A program made the position numbers and the translations under genes. A stretch of 52,808 nucleotides of DNA, taken from contig NZ_BATA01000008.1 in assembly GCF_000474235.1 (NCBI RefSeq), positions 1 to 52,808 of the forward strand, given 5' to 3'. Position 1 is the first letter of the stretch. Each line of letters opens with the position of its first letter. Source of the stretch: Halarchaeum acidiphilum MH1-52-1. GTDB taxonomy: Archaea; Halobacteriota; Halobacteria; Halobacteriales; Halobacteriaceae. The notes under the pieces are model-generated. The model had not been told where the DNA came from. It was given only the letters and a program-made list of their open reading frames with translations, and ran no database searches. Shown piece by piece: positions 28,421-37,295 of this stretch.

Positions 28421-31400
28421 ATGAGTGACGACCGGACCGTCCTCCTCATCGGGAGCGGCCCGATACAGATCGGACAGGCGGCAGAGTTCGACTACTCCGG
28501 CGCGCAGGCGTGTCGCGCCCTGCAGGAGGAGGGCGCCCGAGTCGTCCTCGTCAACTCCAACCCCGCCACCATCATGACGGACCCCGAGATGGCGGACGAG
28601 GTCTACATCGAACCCATCACCACCGACGCCATCGCGGAGGTCATCGCGGCGGAGAATCCCGACGGCGTGATCGCCGGTCTCGGCGGCCAGACGGGGCTGA
28701 ACGTTACCGCCGAACTCGCCGAGGAGGGCGTGCTCGACGAGTACGACGTCGACATCATGGGCACGCCGCTCGACACCATCTACGCGACGGAGGACCGCGA
28801 ACTCTTCCGCCAGCGGATGCACGAACTCGACCAGCCCGTCGCGCGCTCGACAACCATCTCGCTCGACGAGGGCGAGAGCGTGCAGGAACTCGACGCCGAC
28901 GCGCTCGGCGAACGCGTCGAGGACGCCGTCGCGGAGGTCGGCGGGCTTCCGGTCATCATGCGGACGACCTACACCCTCGGTGGCTCCGGCTCCGGCGTCG
29001 TCGAGGACATGGAGGTCCTCAAAGAGCGCGTCCGCAAGGGTCTGCGCCTCTCTCGCAACGATGAGGTGCTCATCACCGAGTCCATCGCCGGCTGGGTCGA
29101 ACTCGAATACGAGGTGATGCGCGACGCCGGCGACTCCACCGTCATCATCTGCAACATGGAGAACATCGACCCGATGGGCATCCACACCGGGGAGTCCACG
29201 GTCGTCACGCCGTCGCAGGTCATCCCGGACGACGGCCATCAGGAGATGCGCGACGCCGCGCTGGAGGTCATCCGCGACCTCGGGATCGAAGGCGGGTGTA
29301 ACATCCAGTTCGCGTGGCGCGACGACGGCACGCCCGGCGGCGAATACCGCGTCGTCGAGGTGAACCCCCGCGTCTCTCGCTCCTCCGCGCTCGCCTCGAA
29401 GGCGACCGGCTATCCGATCGCGCGCGTCACGGCGAAGGTCGCGCTCGGCAAGCGCCTCCACGAGATCACGAACGAGATCACGGGCGAGACGACCGCCGCG
29501 TTCGAGCCGGCGATCGACTACGTCGTCACGAAGGTGCCGCGCTGGCCCAAGGACAAGTTCGACAACGTCGACTTCACGCTCGGCACCGCGATGAAGTCGA
29601 CGGGCGAGGCGATGGCGATCGGGCGCACCTTCGAGGAGTCGCTGCTGAAGGCGATGCGCTCCAGCGAGTACGACCCCGACGTCGAGTGGGCGGCGCTCTC
29701 CGACGACGAACTCGCCGAGACGTACGTCGCGCGCCCGAGTCCCGATCGCCCCTACGCGATCTTCGAGGCGTTCGATCGCGGCTTCACGGTCGAGGAGGTC
29801 GTCGATCTGACCGGCATCGAGGAGTGGTACGTCGAGCGCTTCGCACGGATCGCCGACGCCGCCGACGGCGCGAAGGACGGCGAGTTCACCGACGCCGCCA
29901 TCGAGGGCTTCACGAACCACGAGATCACGGCGCTCGCGGGCGGCGCGTTCGACGACACGCACCCGTCGTGGCTGCCGTCGGACGTCGACGCCGAGGCGTC
30001 CGCGGACGAACCCGAGGCGCGCCCCGACGGCGCGGGCGTGAGCGTCGCCGAGGTCGAAGACGACGTCCCCGGGCGCACCTACAAGCAGGTCGACACCTGC
30101 GCGGGCGAGTTCGAAGCCCAGACGCCGTACTACTACTCCGCGCGCGCTCCCGAGTGGTTCAGCGGGCCCTTCGAGGGCGAGGCCGCGGGCGGCGAACTCC
30201 GCGTCGATCACGACACCGATTCCGTCGTCGTCGTCGGCGGCGGTCCCATCCGCATCGGGCAGGGCGTCGAGTTCGACTACTGCTCCGTTCACGCCGTGCG
30301 CGCCCTCCGCGAGGAGGGAATCGAGGCCCACGTCGTCAACAACAACCCCGAGACCGTCTCGACGGACTACGACACCTCTGACGGCCTCTTCTTCGAGCCG
30401 ATCACGGCCGAGGAGGTCGCGGACGTCGTCGAGGCCACGGGCGCCGACGGCGTGATGGTCCAGTTCGGCGGCCAGACGTCCGTGAACGTCGCGGACGAGC
30501 TCGAAGCCGAGATCGATCGCCGCGGACTAAGTGCAAAAATCCTCGGCACGAGCGTCGAGGCGATGGACCTCGCGGAGGACCGCGATCGGTTCAACGTCCT
30601 GATGGACGACCTCGGGATCAGCCAGCCCGACGGGGGCACGGCGACGAGCAAGGCGGAGGCGCTCGACCTCGCGCACGATCTCGGGTATCCCGTGCTCGTC
30701 CGGCCGTCCTACGTCCTCGGTGGGCGCGCGATGGACGTCGTCCACGACGACGACGAGCTCGCGGAGTACATCGAGGAGGCCGTCCGGGTCGCCCCCGACA
30801 AACCGATCCTCGTCGACGAGTTCCTCGCCGACGCCGTCGAACTCGACGTCGACGCCGTCTCGGACGGCGAGGACGCTCTCATCGGCGGCGTGATGGAGCA
30901 CGTCGAGGCCGCCGGCGTTCACTCGGGTGACTCCGCCTGCGTCATCCCGCCGCGCAATCTCGACGACGACACGCTCGCCCGCGTCCGCGAGGTCGTCGAG
31001 GAGATCGCGACCGCGCTCGAAACCGTCGGCCTGCTCAACGTCCAGCTCGCCGTGAAGGACGGCGAGGTCTACGTCCTCGAAGCGAACCCGCGTTCCTCGC
31101 GCACCGTGCCGTTCGTCTCGAAGGCGACGGGCGTGCCGATCGCGAAGCTCGCCGCGAAGGTCATGGCCGGCGAGTCGCTCGCCGACCTCGGCGTCGAGGA
31201 GGGCGTCCCCGAGCAGTTCAGCGTCAAAGAGGTCGTCCTGCCGTTCGACCGCTTCGAGGGTGCCGACCCCCGTCTCGGTCCCGAGATGAAGTCCACGGGC
31301 GAGGTCATGGGGACCGCGCGGACCTTCGGGAAGGCCTACGAGAAGGCCCAGTCCGCCGCCGGCAACCCGCTCCCCGAGGGCGGCGTCGCCGTCGTCGACT

Positions 31401-31662
31401 TCGACGTCGAGGCTTCGCCGACTACTACGACGTCCAGTCGTTCGACGACGTGCCGGCGGCCATCCGCGAGAACGAGATCGACCTCTACGTCGGCGCCGAC
31501 GTCGACGCGCTCCAGACCGCCATCGAGGAGGACCTCTCCTACGTCTCGACGCTCGCGAGCGCCGAGGCGAGCCTCGAAGCCCTCGCGCACCGCGACGAGG
31601 ACCTCGACGTCGCCTCCGTCAGCTCGCGCCCCATCACGAACGCGACGTGGGGCGGCGAGTGA
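28421..31662 (+). CDS. carB: Carbamoyl-phosphate synthase large subunit (frameshifted)
   Basis: Large subunit of about 1080 residues that makes carbamoyl phosphate from ammonia, bicarbonate and two ATP for pyrimidine and arginine synthesis. Two homologous ATP-grasp halves are visible: GSGPIQIGQAAEFDYSG, TTYTLGGSGSGVV and VEVNPRVSRSSALASKATGYP in the first, GGGPIRIGQGVEFDYCS, RPSYVLGGRAMDVV and LEANPRSSRTVPFVSKATGVP in the second. The C-terminal allosteric domain is very short and ends PITNATWGGE, in line with haloarchaeal proteins. The frame is lost near 31411, where one more G restores DVEGFADYYDVQSFDDVP. carB is not adjacent to carA but shares its operator. Confidence 0.93.
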
Positions 31663-31707
31663 GGAGCGGGCAGTAGCTACACCTTCCTCCCCCACCTCGG
31701 GGGCGGT

Positions 31708-32262
31708 ATGGACACGACCGCCGCCGTCACGGACGCGTTTCCGGAACTCTCCGAGATCGCCGACGACGACCTCCGCGCGCGCGTCGTCGCCGCGTGGGCG
31801 ACCGCGATGGAGGAGACGGGAATGGACGATCTCGACGCAGTCCCGTGGTTCCCGCCCGCGCAGCGCGAGCACGACATCGAGGACGAGTACCTCGTCGGGC
31901 ACGTCCGCGACGTCACGCGCGGCGCGCTCGCGCTCGCGGACTCGCTCGCCGCGACGCGTGACGCCGACGTCGACCGCGACCTCGTCGTCGCCGCGGCGCT
32001 CGTCCACGACGTCAGCAAGCTCTACGAGTTCGACGGCCACGCGGAGACGCCGATCGGCGACCTCCTCGGGCACCCGTACTACGGCGTCCACGCGGTCGCG
32101 ACCGCCGGTCTCCCCGCCGCGTACGCGCACGTCGTCCTGAGCCACACCGACCGGACGCCCGTCGACCCGGCGTTCCTCGAAGCCGAGATCGTGAAGCGCG
32201 CGGACGAGGCCGCGGCCGCGGCGATCCGGGCGGAGGCGGTGGACGACCTGCGAGACGTGTAG
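31708..32262 (+). CDS. HD-domain phosphohydrolase-like protein
   Basis: Soluble protein of 184 residues. The metal-binding His and Asp pairs of the HD superfamily are spread over YLVGHVRDVTRGALALAD, VVAAALVHDVSKLYEFDG (the H-D pair) and HVVLSHTDRTP. The order H...HD...H...D fits small nucleotide or nucleic-acid phosphohydrolases. The substrate is unknown. It follows carB by 45 nt on the same strand and may be read with it, while carA runs toward it from the other side; a role in nucleotide metabolism is suggested only by this position. Confidence 0.8.
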   Translation: MDTTAAVTDAFPELSEIADDDLRARVVAAWATAMEETGMDDLDAVPWFPPAQREHDIEDEYLVGHVRDVTRGALALADSLAATRDADVDRDLVVAAALVHDVSKLYEFDGHAETPIGDLLGHPYYGVHAVATAGLPAAYAHVVLSHTDRTPVDPAFLEAEIVKRADEAAAAAIRAEAVDDLRDV

Positions 32263-32347
32263 TGAGGGCGGGGCCGAGAGAACGAACGCGAGGAGGAGCG
32301 AGATCGATAGGGAGAACGAGCGAGAGACCGGGCGTCGATGATCCGAC

Positions 32348-33400
32348 TTACGCCGTGACCGTGCGGCCCTCGGCGAGTTCGAGGACCTCGTCGAAGAAGT
32401 CGAGGGTGTCGTGCGGGCCGGGGTTCGCCTCGGGGTGGTACTGGCGCGTCAGGATGCCGTACTCCGCGCTGTCGAGACCCTCGGGGGTGTCGTCGTTGAC
32501 GTTCACCTGCGTGACGGTGAGGTCGCCGGGCTCGTCGACGGTGTAGCCGTGGTTCTGCGTCGTCATGACGACGCGGCCGGTGTCGTGGTCGAGGACGGGC
32601 TGATTGACGCCGCGGTGGCCGAAGTCCATCTTCTCCGTGGTGCCGCCGAGGGCGCGCGCGACGACCTGCTGGCCGAGACAGATGCCGGCGATCGGGAGCT
32701 CGCCCGTGAAGTGCTCGACGAGCGCTTGGGCGGCCTCGAAGTTCGCGGGGTCGCCGGGACCGTTCGAGATGAAGAGGACGTCCGGGTCGAGCGCCTCGAC
32801 GTCGTCGGCCGTGGCGTCGTACGGGAGGACGTGGACGTCGGCGTTGCGCGCGGTGAGCGACTCGACGATCGATCCCTTCGCACCACAGTCGATGAGCGCG
32901 ACACGCGCGCCCGACCCCTCGTAGTGGATCGGCTCCTCGACGCTGACGTCCGCGCCGATGTCCGTGAGATCGCTCATGTGCGGGCAGGAGTCGAGTTGGG
33001 CTTTCGCCTCCTCGGGCGAGGCCTCATCGCCGGCGGAGATCCCGACCTTCATCGCGCCGCCGTCGCGGATGTCCGTCACGAGGTCGCGGGTGTCGACGTG
33101 GTCGACGGCGGGGACGCCCTCGGCGTCGAGCCACTCGGCGACGTCGTCCGTCATCTCGCGCGCGACGACGGCGTAGGGGTGGACGCGCTCGGACTCGAAG
33201 CGCTCCTCTCGGACGCCGTAGTTGCCGATGAGCGGGTAGGAGAACGTGAGCACCTGCGCCTCGTAGGAGGGGTCGGTGAGGCTCTCCTCGTACCCGGTGT
33301 AGGCGGTCGTGAACACGAGTTCGCCCCGGGCCGCACCCGGGGCGCGTGCGCGCGCTTCGACTACGTCCCCCGTTTCGAGGGCGAGGTAGGCGTCCGACAT
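32348..33400 (-). CDS. carA: Carbamoyl-phosphate synthase small (glutaminase) subunit
   Basis: Glutamine amidotransferase subunit of 350 residues that feeds ammonia to CarB. The N-terminal half carries YLALETGDVVEARARAPGA and the FTTAYTGYEESLTDPSYEAQ block of CarA proteins. The C-terminal class I amidotransferase domain has the nucleophile Cys in GICLGQQVVARALGG and the His/Glu pair in RQYHPEANPGPHDT; FGHRGVNQPV is also conserved. The ATG at 33400 is about 33 nt after a CTTATA box on the minus strand. It is divergent from the Lrp-type regulator, and the intergenic palindrome probably controls both. Confidence 0.94.
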   Translation of the reverse strand: MSDAYLALETGDVVEARARAPGAARGELVFTTAYTGYEESLTDPSYEAQVLTFSYPLIGNYGVREERFESERVHPYAVVAREMTDDVAEWLDAEGVPAVDHVDTRDLVTDIRDGGAMKVGISAGDEASPEEAKAQLDSCPHMSDLTDIGADVSVEEPIHYEGSGARVALIDCGAKGSIVESLTARNADVHVLPYDATADDVEALDPDVLFISNGPGDPANFEAAQALVEHFTGELPIAGICLGQQVVARALGGTTEKMDFGHRGVNQPVLDHDTGRVVMTTQNHGYTVDEPGDLTVTQVNVNDDTPEGLDSAEYGILTRQYHPEANPGPHDTLDFFDEVLELAEGRTVTA

Positions 33401-33425
33401 TACGAGAAACGAACGGACTTACCGA

Positions 33426-33433
33426 CTATAAGC
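33426..33433 (-). promoter_or_regulatory. TATA-like box of carA
   Basis: On the minus strand GCTTATAG lies about 30 nt before the carA ATG at 33400. The operator palindrome begins about 20 nt further upstream. Confidence 0.6.
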
Positions 33434-33451
33434 CTTGCTTTCGTAGCGTGA

Positions 33452-33466
33452 TTACGAATTTCGTAA
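33452..33466. promoter_or_regulatory. Palindromic operator between carA and lrp
   Basis: TTACGA-ATT-TCGTAA has the same arms and spacing as the site upstream of carB. It ends 31 nt before the lrp ATG, so it covers the likely lrp promoter (autoregulation), and it lies just upstream of the carA TATA box. Confidence 0.65.
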
Positions 33467-33497
33467 CCCCTTTCGTTCGCCGCTCCCTCTCGTGCGT

Positions 33498-33908
33498 ATG
33501 GACGACCTCGACCGCCAGATTCTGGACGTCCTCCGACGGGACGCCAGAACGCCCTACACCGAGATCGGCGACGAACTCGGCGTCAGCGAGGGCACCATCC
33601 GCAACCGCGTCGAGCGCCTGCAAGAGGAGGGGATCATCGAGCGATTCACCGTCTCCACCAGCACGGGCAACGTCAAGGCCATGATCGAAGTCGACGTCGC
33701 AGTCGACGTCGACACCCACGCCGTCGGCGACCAGATCGCCGAGTGGCCCGAAGTCGACTTCGTCTGGCAGGTCTCCGGGGAACTCGACATCGTCGTCGTC
33801 GTCGACGCGAAGAACACCGGTCGCGTCAACGAACTCATCACCAAAACGCGCGAACTCGACGACGTAACGACGACGAAGACCCGGCTGATCCTCGACGAGA
33901 CGCTGTAA
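33498..33908 (+). CDS. Lrp/AsnC-family transcription regulator
   Basis: DNA-binding protein of 136 residues. The N-terminal winged helix-turn-helix is MDDLDRQILDVLRRDARTPY, TEIGDELGVSEGTIRNRVER, and LQEEGIIERFTV; the C-terminal RAM/ACT-like ligand domain follows (MIEVDVAVDVDTH, VDFVWQVSGELDIVVVVDAK, then TKTRLILDE). Such proteins form octamers and respond to amino acids. Divergent orientation to carA and an identical palindrome at carB suggest it senses glutamine, arginine or another nitrogen signal and controls carbamoyl phosphate supply; this is inference. The ATG at 33498 is preferred to the GTG at 33492 because it begins the conserved block. Confidence 0.85.
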   Translation: MDDLDRQILDVLRRDARTPYTEIGDELGVSEGTIRNRVERLQEEGIIERFTVSTSTGNVKAMIEVDVAVDVDTHAVGDQIAEWPEVDFVWQVSGELDIVVVVDAKNTGRVNELITKTRELDDVTTTKTRLILDETL

Positions 33909-33910
33909 CC

Positions 33911-34053
33911 CGACCTTTTGCTGCGCGCGCTTCGCGCGCTGGCAAAAGCTCGACCAAAAGCGCATCAGACCCCCTTCGGGGGTCTTCGCGCCTCGCGCTT
34001 CGCGCGAGTGAACCGCGCGACTACCGGGTCCTAACGGACCGCTCGTCGCGCGA
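33911..34053 (-). repeat. Dispersed structured repeat, copy B (reverse)
   Basis: Read on the minus strand it has CGCGCGAC...GTCGCGCG enclosing GGTCC-GTTA-GGACC, then CTCGCGC-GAA-GCGCGAG, then GACCCCC-GAA-GGGGGTC, then CTTTTGGTCGAGCTTTTGC with a GC-rich stem closing on GCAAAAGG. It begins 2 nt after the lrp stop and could terminate or stabilise that transcript. It has the same order of hairpins as copies A and C. Confidence 0.75.
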
Positions 34054-34113
34054 ATGATCCCGCATGAATTGTTCAGTACAGTCAGTGACCGAATCGTGTG
34101 CGTCAGACAAGGG

Positions 34114-34120
34114 GTTTAAC
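34114..34120 (+). promoter_or_regulatory. TATA-like box of the small membrane gene
   Basis: GTTTAAC lies 30 nt before the ATG at 34144. Confidence 0.5.
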
Positions 34121-34143
34121 GATGAGAAGGTAACGTGCTCCGT

Positions 34144-34338
34144 ATGGTCAGGGGACCCCGGTCAGGGACGAAAATCGGCTGGGCGATAGGCGTCGCCGCT
34201 GCCATCATCGGTTTTCTCGGTTATTTCGTGTTTGGCTGGCGGTTCAGTTCGGGTAACGGAGGAATATCGTCAGGAATTGGCCTGCTCATCGCTGTGATCG
34301 CCGTTGTTCTCGCCCTCTACCGGAACTTCTCGAAATAG
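34144..34338 (+). CDS. Small two-span membrane protein in a low-G+C island
   Basis: A 64-residue protein: basic start MVRGPRSGTKIG, a first membrane span (WAIGVAAAIIGFLGYFVFG), a short Gly/Ser loop and a second span (IGLLIAVIAVVLALYRNF) with a Lys end. The DNA from 34061 to 34360 is clearly less G+C-rich than its surroundings, with many A/T-ending codons, suggesting recent arrival. It stands alone between inverted copies B and C of the dispersed repeat. I do not recognise the family. The start is set by the TATA-like box; a GTG at 34135 is an alternative. Confidence 0.5.
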   Translation: MVRGPRSGTKIGWAIGVAAAIIGFLGYFVFGWRFSSGNGGISSGIGLLIAVIAVVLALYRNFSK

Positions 34339-34400
34339 GTAGGACTTTTGAACATCTGTTCCACGCCGATAGCTGTCGAACCAAACGACGCGGCTACCGT

Positions 34401-34558
34401 CCGCGCGACGAGCGGCTCGAAGAGCCCGGTGGTCGCGCGGTTCACTCGCGCCGAGGGCGCGAGGCCGAGGAGGGGGCAAAGCCCCCGACGACGGCTTTTG
34501 GTCGAGCTTTTGCAAGCGACGGCGCGCGGAGCGCGCCGAGCGCTGCAAAAGGTCGCGG
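34401..34558 (+). repeat. Dispersed structured repeat, copy C
   Basis: It starts with a 9-bp CCGCGCGAC/GTCGCGCGG stem (34401-34440) enclosing GGCTC-GAA-GAGCC, then CTCGCGCC-GAG-GGCGCGAG, then GGGGGC-AAA-GCCCCC, then CTTTTGGTCGAGCTTTTGC, GGCGCGC-GGA-GCGCGCC and GCAAAAGG. It is inverted relative to copy B, 350 nt away. The rest of the 34339-34708 gap (34559-34708) shows nothing recognisable. Confidence 0.75.
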
Positions 34559-34708
34559 GGGTTGCAGTGGTGAGTCATCGCGGCGAGGAACGCCCGCCCC
34601 GCGCCGGCGCGCGGGTACAAGTGCCATCGGGGCGCAACGCTCGCCCGTGCTCGAACGACGCCTCCGCGGAGTGTGCGATGACATCCCCGTCCCCCTCGAT
34701 CCAGCGAG

Positions 34709-34936
34709 ATGACTGTCGATGCCTGCACGGGTGAGATACGTGGCGGCCACCGGCTCGATGCGGTGACGTGGCACTTCGACGTCCGCGAGATCGGCGGCGC
34801 CGAATACGTCGTCCTGCGGCTCGACTTCGACGCGCTCGACGTCTCGCTCACGTTCGACGTCGGCGCGGGCGAGCGCTTCGCGACCCAGTTCTCCCACGCG
34901 CTCGCCCGCGCGGACGCGACCGGACGAGACCGGTGA
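34709..34936 (+). CDS. Small conserved-looking haloarchaeal protein
   Basis: A 75-residue soluble acidic protein: MTVDACTGEIRGGHRLDAVT, then two strands (WHFDVREIGGAEYVVLRLDF and DALDVSLTFDVGAGERFATQ) and a C-terminal helix (FSHALARADATGRDR). The alternating pattern suggests a small beta-sheet domain. No motif or partner allows a function. Acidic composition and codon choice support it being real. It lies between repeat copy C and the PAC2 gene. Confidence 0.45.
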   Translation: MTVDACTGEIRGGHRLDAVTWHFDVREIGGAEYVVLRLDFDALDVSLTFDVGAGERFATQFSHALARADATGRDR

Positions 34937-35038
34937 GGTGCCGTGGAATGCGGTCGGGTGAGACCGATGCGACGTCGCGGGGCGCGGGCGGCGATCGCGA
35001 GCGCCCCCGACGAGTCGCCGCCCCCTACGACGGCGTGT

Positions 35039-35785
35039 TCACTCGAACATCCGCATCGGCTGGGCCTGACTCGACTCCTCCTCGCTGGCCTGCTGCATCC
35101 GCTCTGCGAGCTGCTCTTTCTGCTCGCGGATCTCCTCGGCCTGTTCGACGAGGGTGTCGGTGTCGATGGTGATGTCGGCGATGGGTCCGATGCCCTTATC
35201 GAGGAGCTGCTTCGAGGCGGCGGGATCGGGGAACTGCGGGTCGGACTCGACGACGACGCAGACGCCGTCGAGGTCGCCGGTGTCGGCGCGATTGACGAGC
35301 GCGCCGGTGGGACCGCCGACGACGCCCTGCTCGGGCGGCGTGTCGATCCCGTGTTCGGTGAGGATCTCGGCGCCGCTCCCGGTCGCGACGCCGAACACCT
35401 CGGGGACGTGGCTCGGGTCGTCCTCCTGCGTGGGGAAGCCGCTGAGGTAGAGGGGCGTCGCCCCGACGTCGGTCACCCAGTCGGTGACGCACTCGGCGAA
35501 CTCGGCGGCGGCGACGCGGTTGACGGGGATGTCGGCCTGTAGGGCGAGCAGGTCGCGCTCCTCGTCGGCGTAGATGCGGACGGGCGGCCGCGCGGTGTAG
35601 TCGTCCTCGTCGTAGACGGCGACCTCGGGCAGCCCCTCGCAGTCGACGCTGCCGACGTACGTCATGTCGAACTGGTCGACGAGGTGGTCGGTGGCGATCT
35701 TCCCGACGAGACCGACGCCCGGCAGCCCCTCGACGAGCACGGGATCGTCGAGGTCGAACTCGACTCGTTCTCTGACGCATGCCAT
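35039..35785 (-). CDS. PAC2-family (proteasome assembly chaperone-like) protein
   Basis: Soluble protein of 248 residues of the PAC2/COG2047 family. Conserved blocks are VLVEGLPGVGLVGKIATDHL, YVGSVDCEGLPEVAVY, the acidic core TPLYLSGFPTQEDD, GVVGGPTGALVNRADTGDL and a C-terminal coiled helix (LVEQAEEIREQKEQLAERMQ). Eukaryotic PAC2 helps build the 20S proteasome; archaeal members are ATP-grasp-like in part and their role is inferred. The PAN gene at the window end is 17 kb away. The ATG at 35785 is immediately before the conserved strand and is divergent from the RNA methyltransferase gene. Confidence 0.85.
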   Translation of the reverse strand: MACVRERVEFDLDDPVLVEGLPGVGLVGKIATDHLVDQFDMTYVGSVDCEGLPEVAVYDEDDYTARPPVRIYADEERDLLALQADIPVNRVAAAEFAECVTDWVTDVGATPLYLSGFPTQEDDPSHVPEVFGVATGSGAEILTEHGIDTPPEQGVVGGPTGALVNRADTGDLDGVCVVVESDPQFPDPAASKQLLDKGIGPIADITIDTDTLVEQAEEIREQKEQLAERMQQASEEESSQAQPMRMFE

Positions 35786-35887
35786 GGGTCCGATGACTCG
35801 CGCGAGGGGGATAAGTGCGGGGGCGGGATCGCCGCGGCCCCGAGAACGCAACCCCCAAGCCCCGCGGACGCGAGTGGACGGACACGA

Positions 35888-36796
35888 ATGGACGCGCTCG
35901 AACGCTACGAGCCGATCATCGACGACTACGACGCGTTCCGCGAGGCCGTCGCGCGCCCGCTCCCCTCCGTCGTCCGAGTCAACGGGATCAAGACGGAACC
36001 GGAGCGCGCGGTCGCGGCGCTGGAGACCGAGGGCGTGGCCGTGACGCGCCGCGAGTGGAACGACTCGGTCCTCGAGGTCGACGCGGCCAAGCCGGGCAAC
36101 ACGTGGCCGTACTTTCACGGCTGGATCCACGGACAGGAGGAGGTCTCGGCGATCCCGGCGGCCGTCCTCGATCCGGAGCCGGGCGACGCGGTGTGGGACA
36201 CCTGCGCCGCGCCCGGCTCGAAGACGACGCAGCTCGCCGATCTCCTCGACGATACGGGCCTGCTCGTGGCGAACGACGACAACCTCGGGCGCCTCTCGGC
36301 GCTGCGCTCGAACGCCGAACGCCTCGGCGCGACGTGCGTCGCCGTGACGAACGACGACGCCCGCCGTTTCACCACGGAGGGATTCGGTATCGACGCCTTC
36401 GACGCCGTGCTCGCGGACGTCCCCTGCACCTGCGAGGGGACGATCCGGAAGAACGCGGACGCCCTCGACACCGTCGGCCGCGAGGCCAGCCTGAACATCG
36501 CGGCGCTGCAGGCGGACATCCTCCGGCGCGCGATCAGCCTCACTCGCGACGGCGGGACGGTCGTCTACTCGACGTGCACGTTCGCCCCCGAGGAGAACGA
36601 GGGCGTCGTCGATCGCGTCCTCGACGACGAACCCGTCGAACTCCGCGAGTTCGAGGTCGCCCTCGACTCCTCGCCCGGTCTCACGGCGTGGGACGGCGAG
36701 ACGTACGACGACGCGCTCGCGAAGACCAAGCGCTTCTACCCCCACCAGAACGACACGGGGGGGTTCTTCTGCGCGAAACTGGAGGTGGCGCGATGA
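35888..36796 (+). CDS. RsmB/NOP-family RNA cytosine-C5 methyltransferase
   Basis: SAM-dependent RNA m5C methyltransferase of 302 residues. The SAM loop is VWDTCAAPGSKTTQLADLL, motif IV is LADVPCTCEGTIRKN with its catalytic-release Cys, and motif VI is VVYSTCTFAPEENEGVV with the nucleophilic Cys. The N-terminal part (LPSVVRVNGIKTEPERAV) is the RNA-recognition region. Targets could be tRNA or rRNA; sequence alone does not decide. The C-terminal PUA-like domain usual in bacterial RsmF is missing here but appears to be encoded as a separate protein by the next, overlapping gene. Confidence 0.9.
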   Translation: MDALERYEPIIDDYDAFREAVARPLPSVVRVNGIKTEPERAVAALETEGVAVTRREWNDSVLEVDAAKPGNTWPYFHGWIHGQEEVSAIPAAVLDPEPGDAVWDTCAAPGSKTTQLADLLDDTGLLVANDDNLGRLSALRSNAERLGATCVAVTNDDARRFTTEGFGIDAFDAVLADVPCTCEGTIRKNADALDTVGREASLNIAALQADILRRAISLTRDGGTVVYSTCTFAPEENEGVVDRVLDDEPVELREFEVALDSSPGLTAWDGETYDDALAKTKRFYPHQNDTGGFFCAKLEVAR

Positions 36797-37295
36797 GCGG
36801 GAACGTCAGCCACCGCTTCGAGCGCCTGCCCGCGACCGAGACCGAACGCGACGTCGAGGGCCGTCCGTCCCGCGAGGCCGTCCTCGACTACTGGGAGGAG
36901 CGTTTCGGCGTCCCCCGCGCGGTGCTCGAACCCTACACCTTCTGGGAGAAGGGCGCGGGGAAGCTCTGGATCGCGGCGAGCGACGTCCCGGACGGTCTCG
37001 AAGTCGAGTCGCTCGGAATGACCTTCCTCCGCACGCGACAGGAGCACTGGAAGCCGACGACGAACGCCGCCCAGCGCTTCGGCCGACACGCCACGAAGAA
37101 CGTGATCGACCTCTCGCGCGAGGAGGCCGCGGCGTTCGTCGCCGGCGAGGATCGGGAGATCGAGTGGGACGGCGACTGGGGCTACCTGATCGCCGCGCAC
37201 GAACTCGAAGACCGGCGCGAACCCCTCGGCGTCGGTCTCTACCTCCACGGCGAACTCCGCTCGATGATCCCGAAGGCCGCCGCCGCGAGTTTTAA
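36793..37295 (+). CDS. PUA-like RNA-binding partner protein (DUF7122-like, frameshifted)
   Basis: Soluble protein of about 167 residues starting inside the last codons of the methyltransferase gene (ATGA overlap). It resembles the C-terminal FAU/PUA-like domain of RsmF-type methyltransferases: AVLDYWEERFGVPRAVLEPY, FWEKGAGKLWIAASDVP, then GMTFLRTRQEHWKPTTNAAQ, RFGRHATKNVIDLSREEA, and GVGLYLHGELRSMIPK. One missing G near 37275 hides the natural end GRRREF with stop TAA at 37293-37295; without repair the frame runs on into shadow sequence. Overlap and family suggest it works with the methyltransferase on RNA. Confidence 0.75.

Noticed and set aside
28391-30331. Minus-strand open frame of 646 codons inside carB
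   Set aside because: It is a shadow of a conserved enzyme gene with no recognisable motif. The same applies to long frames opposite dnaK (41524-43473), leuC (19406-20662) and aIF2-beta/permease.
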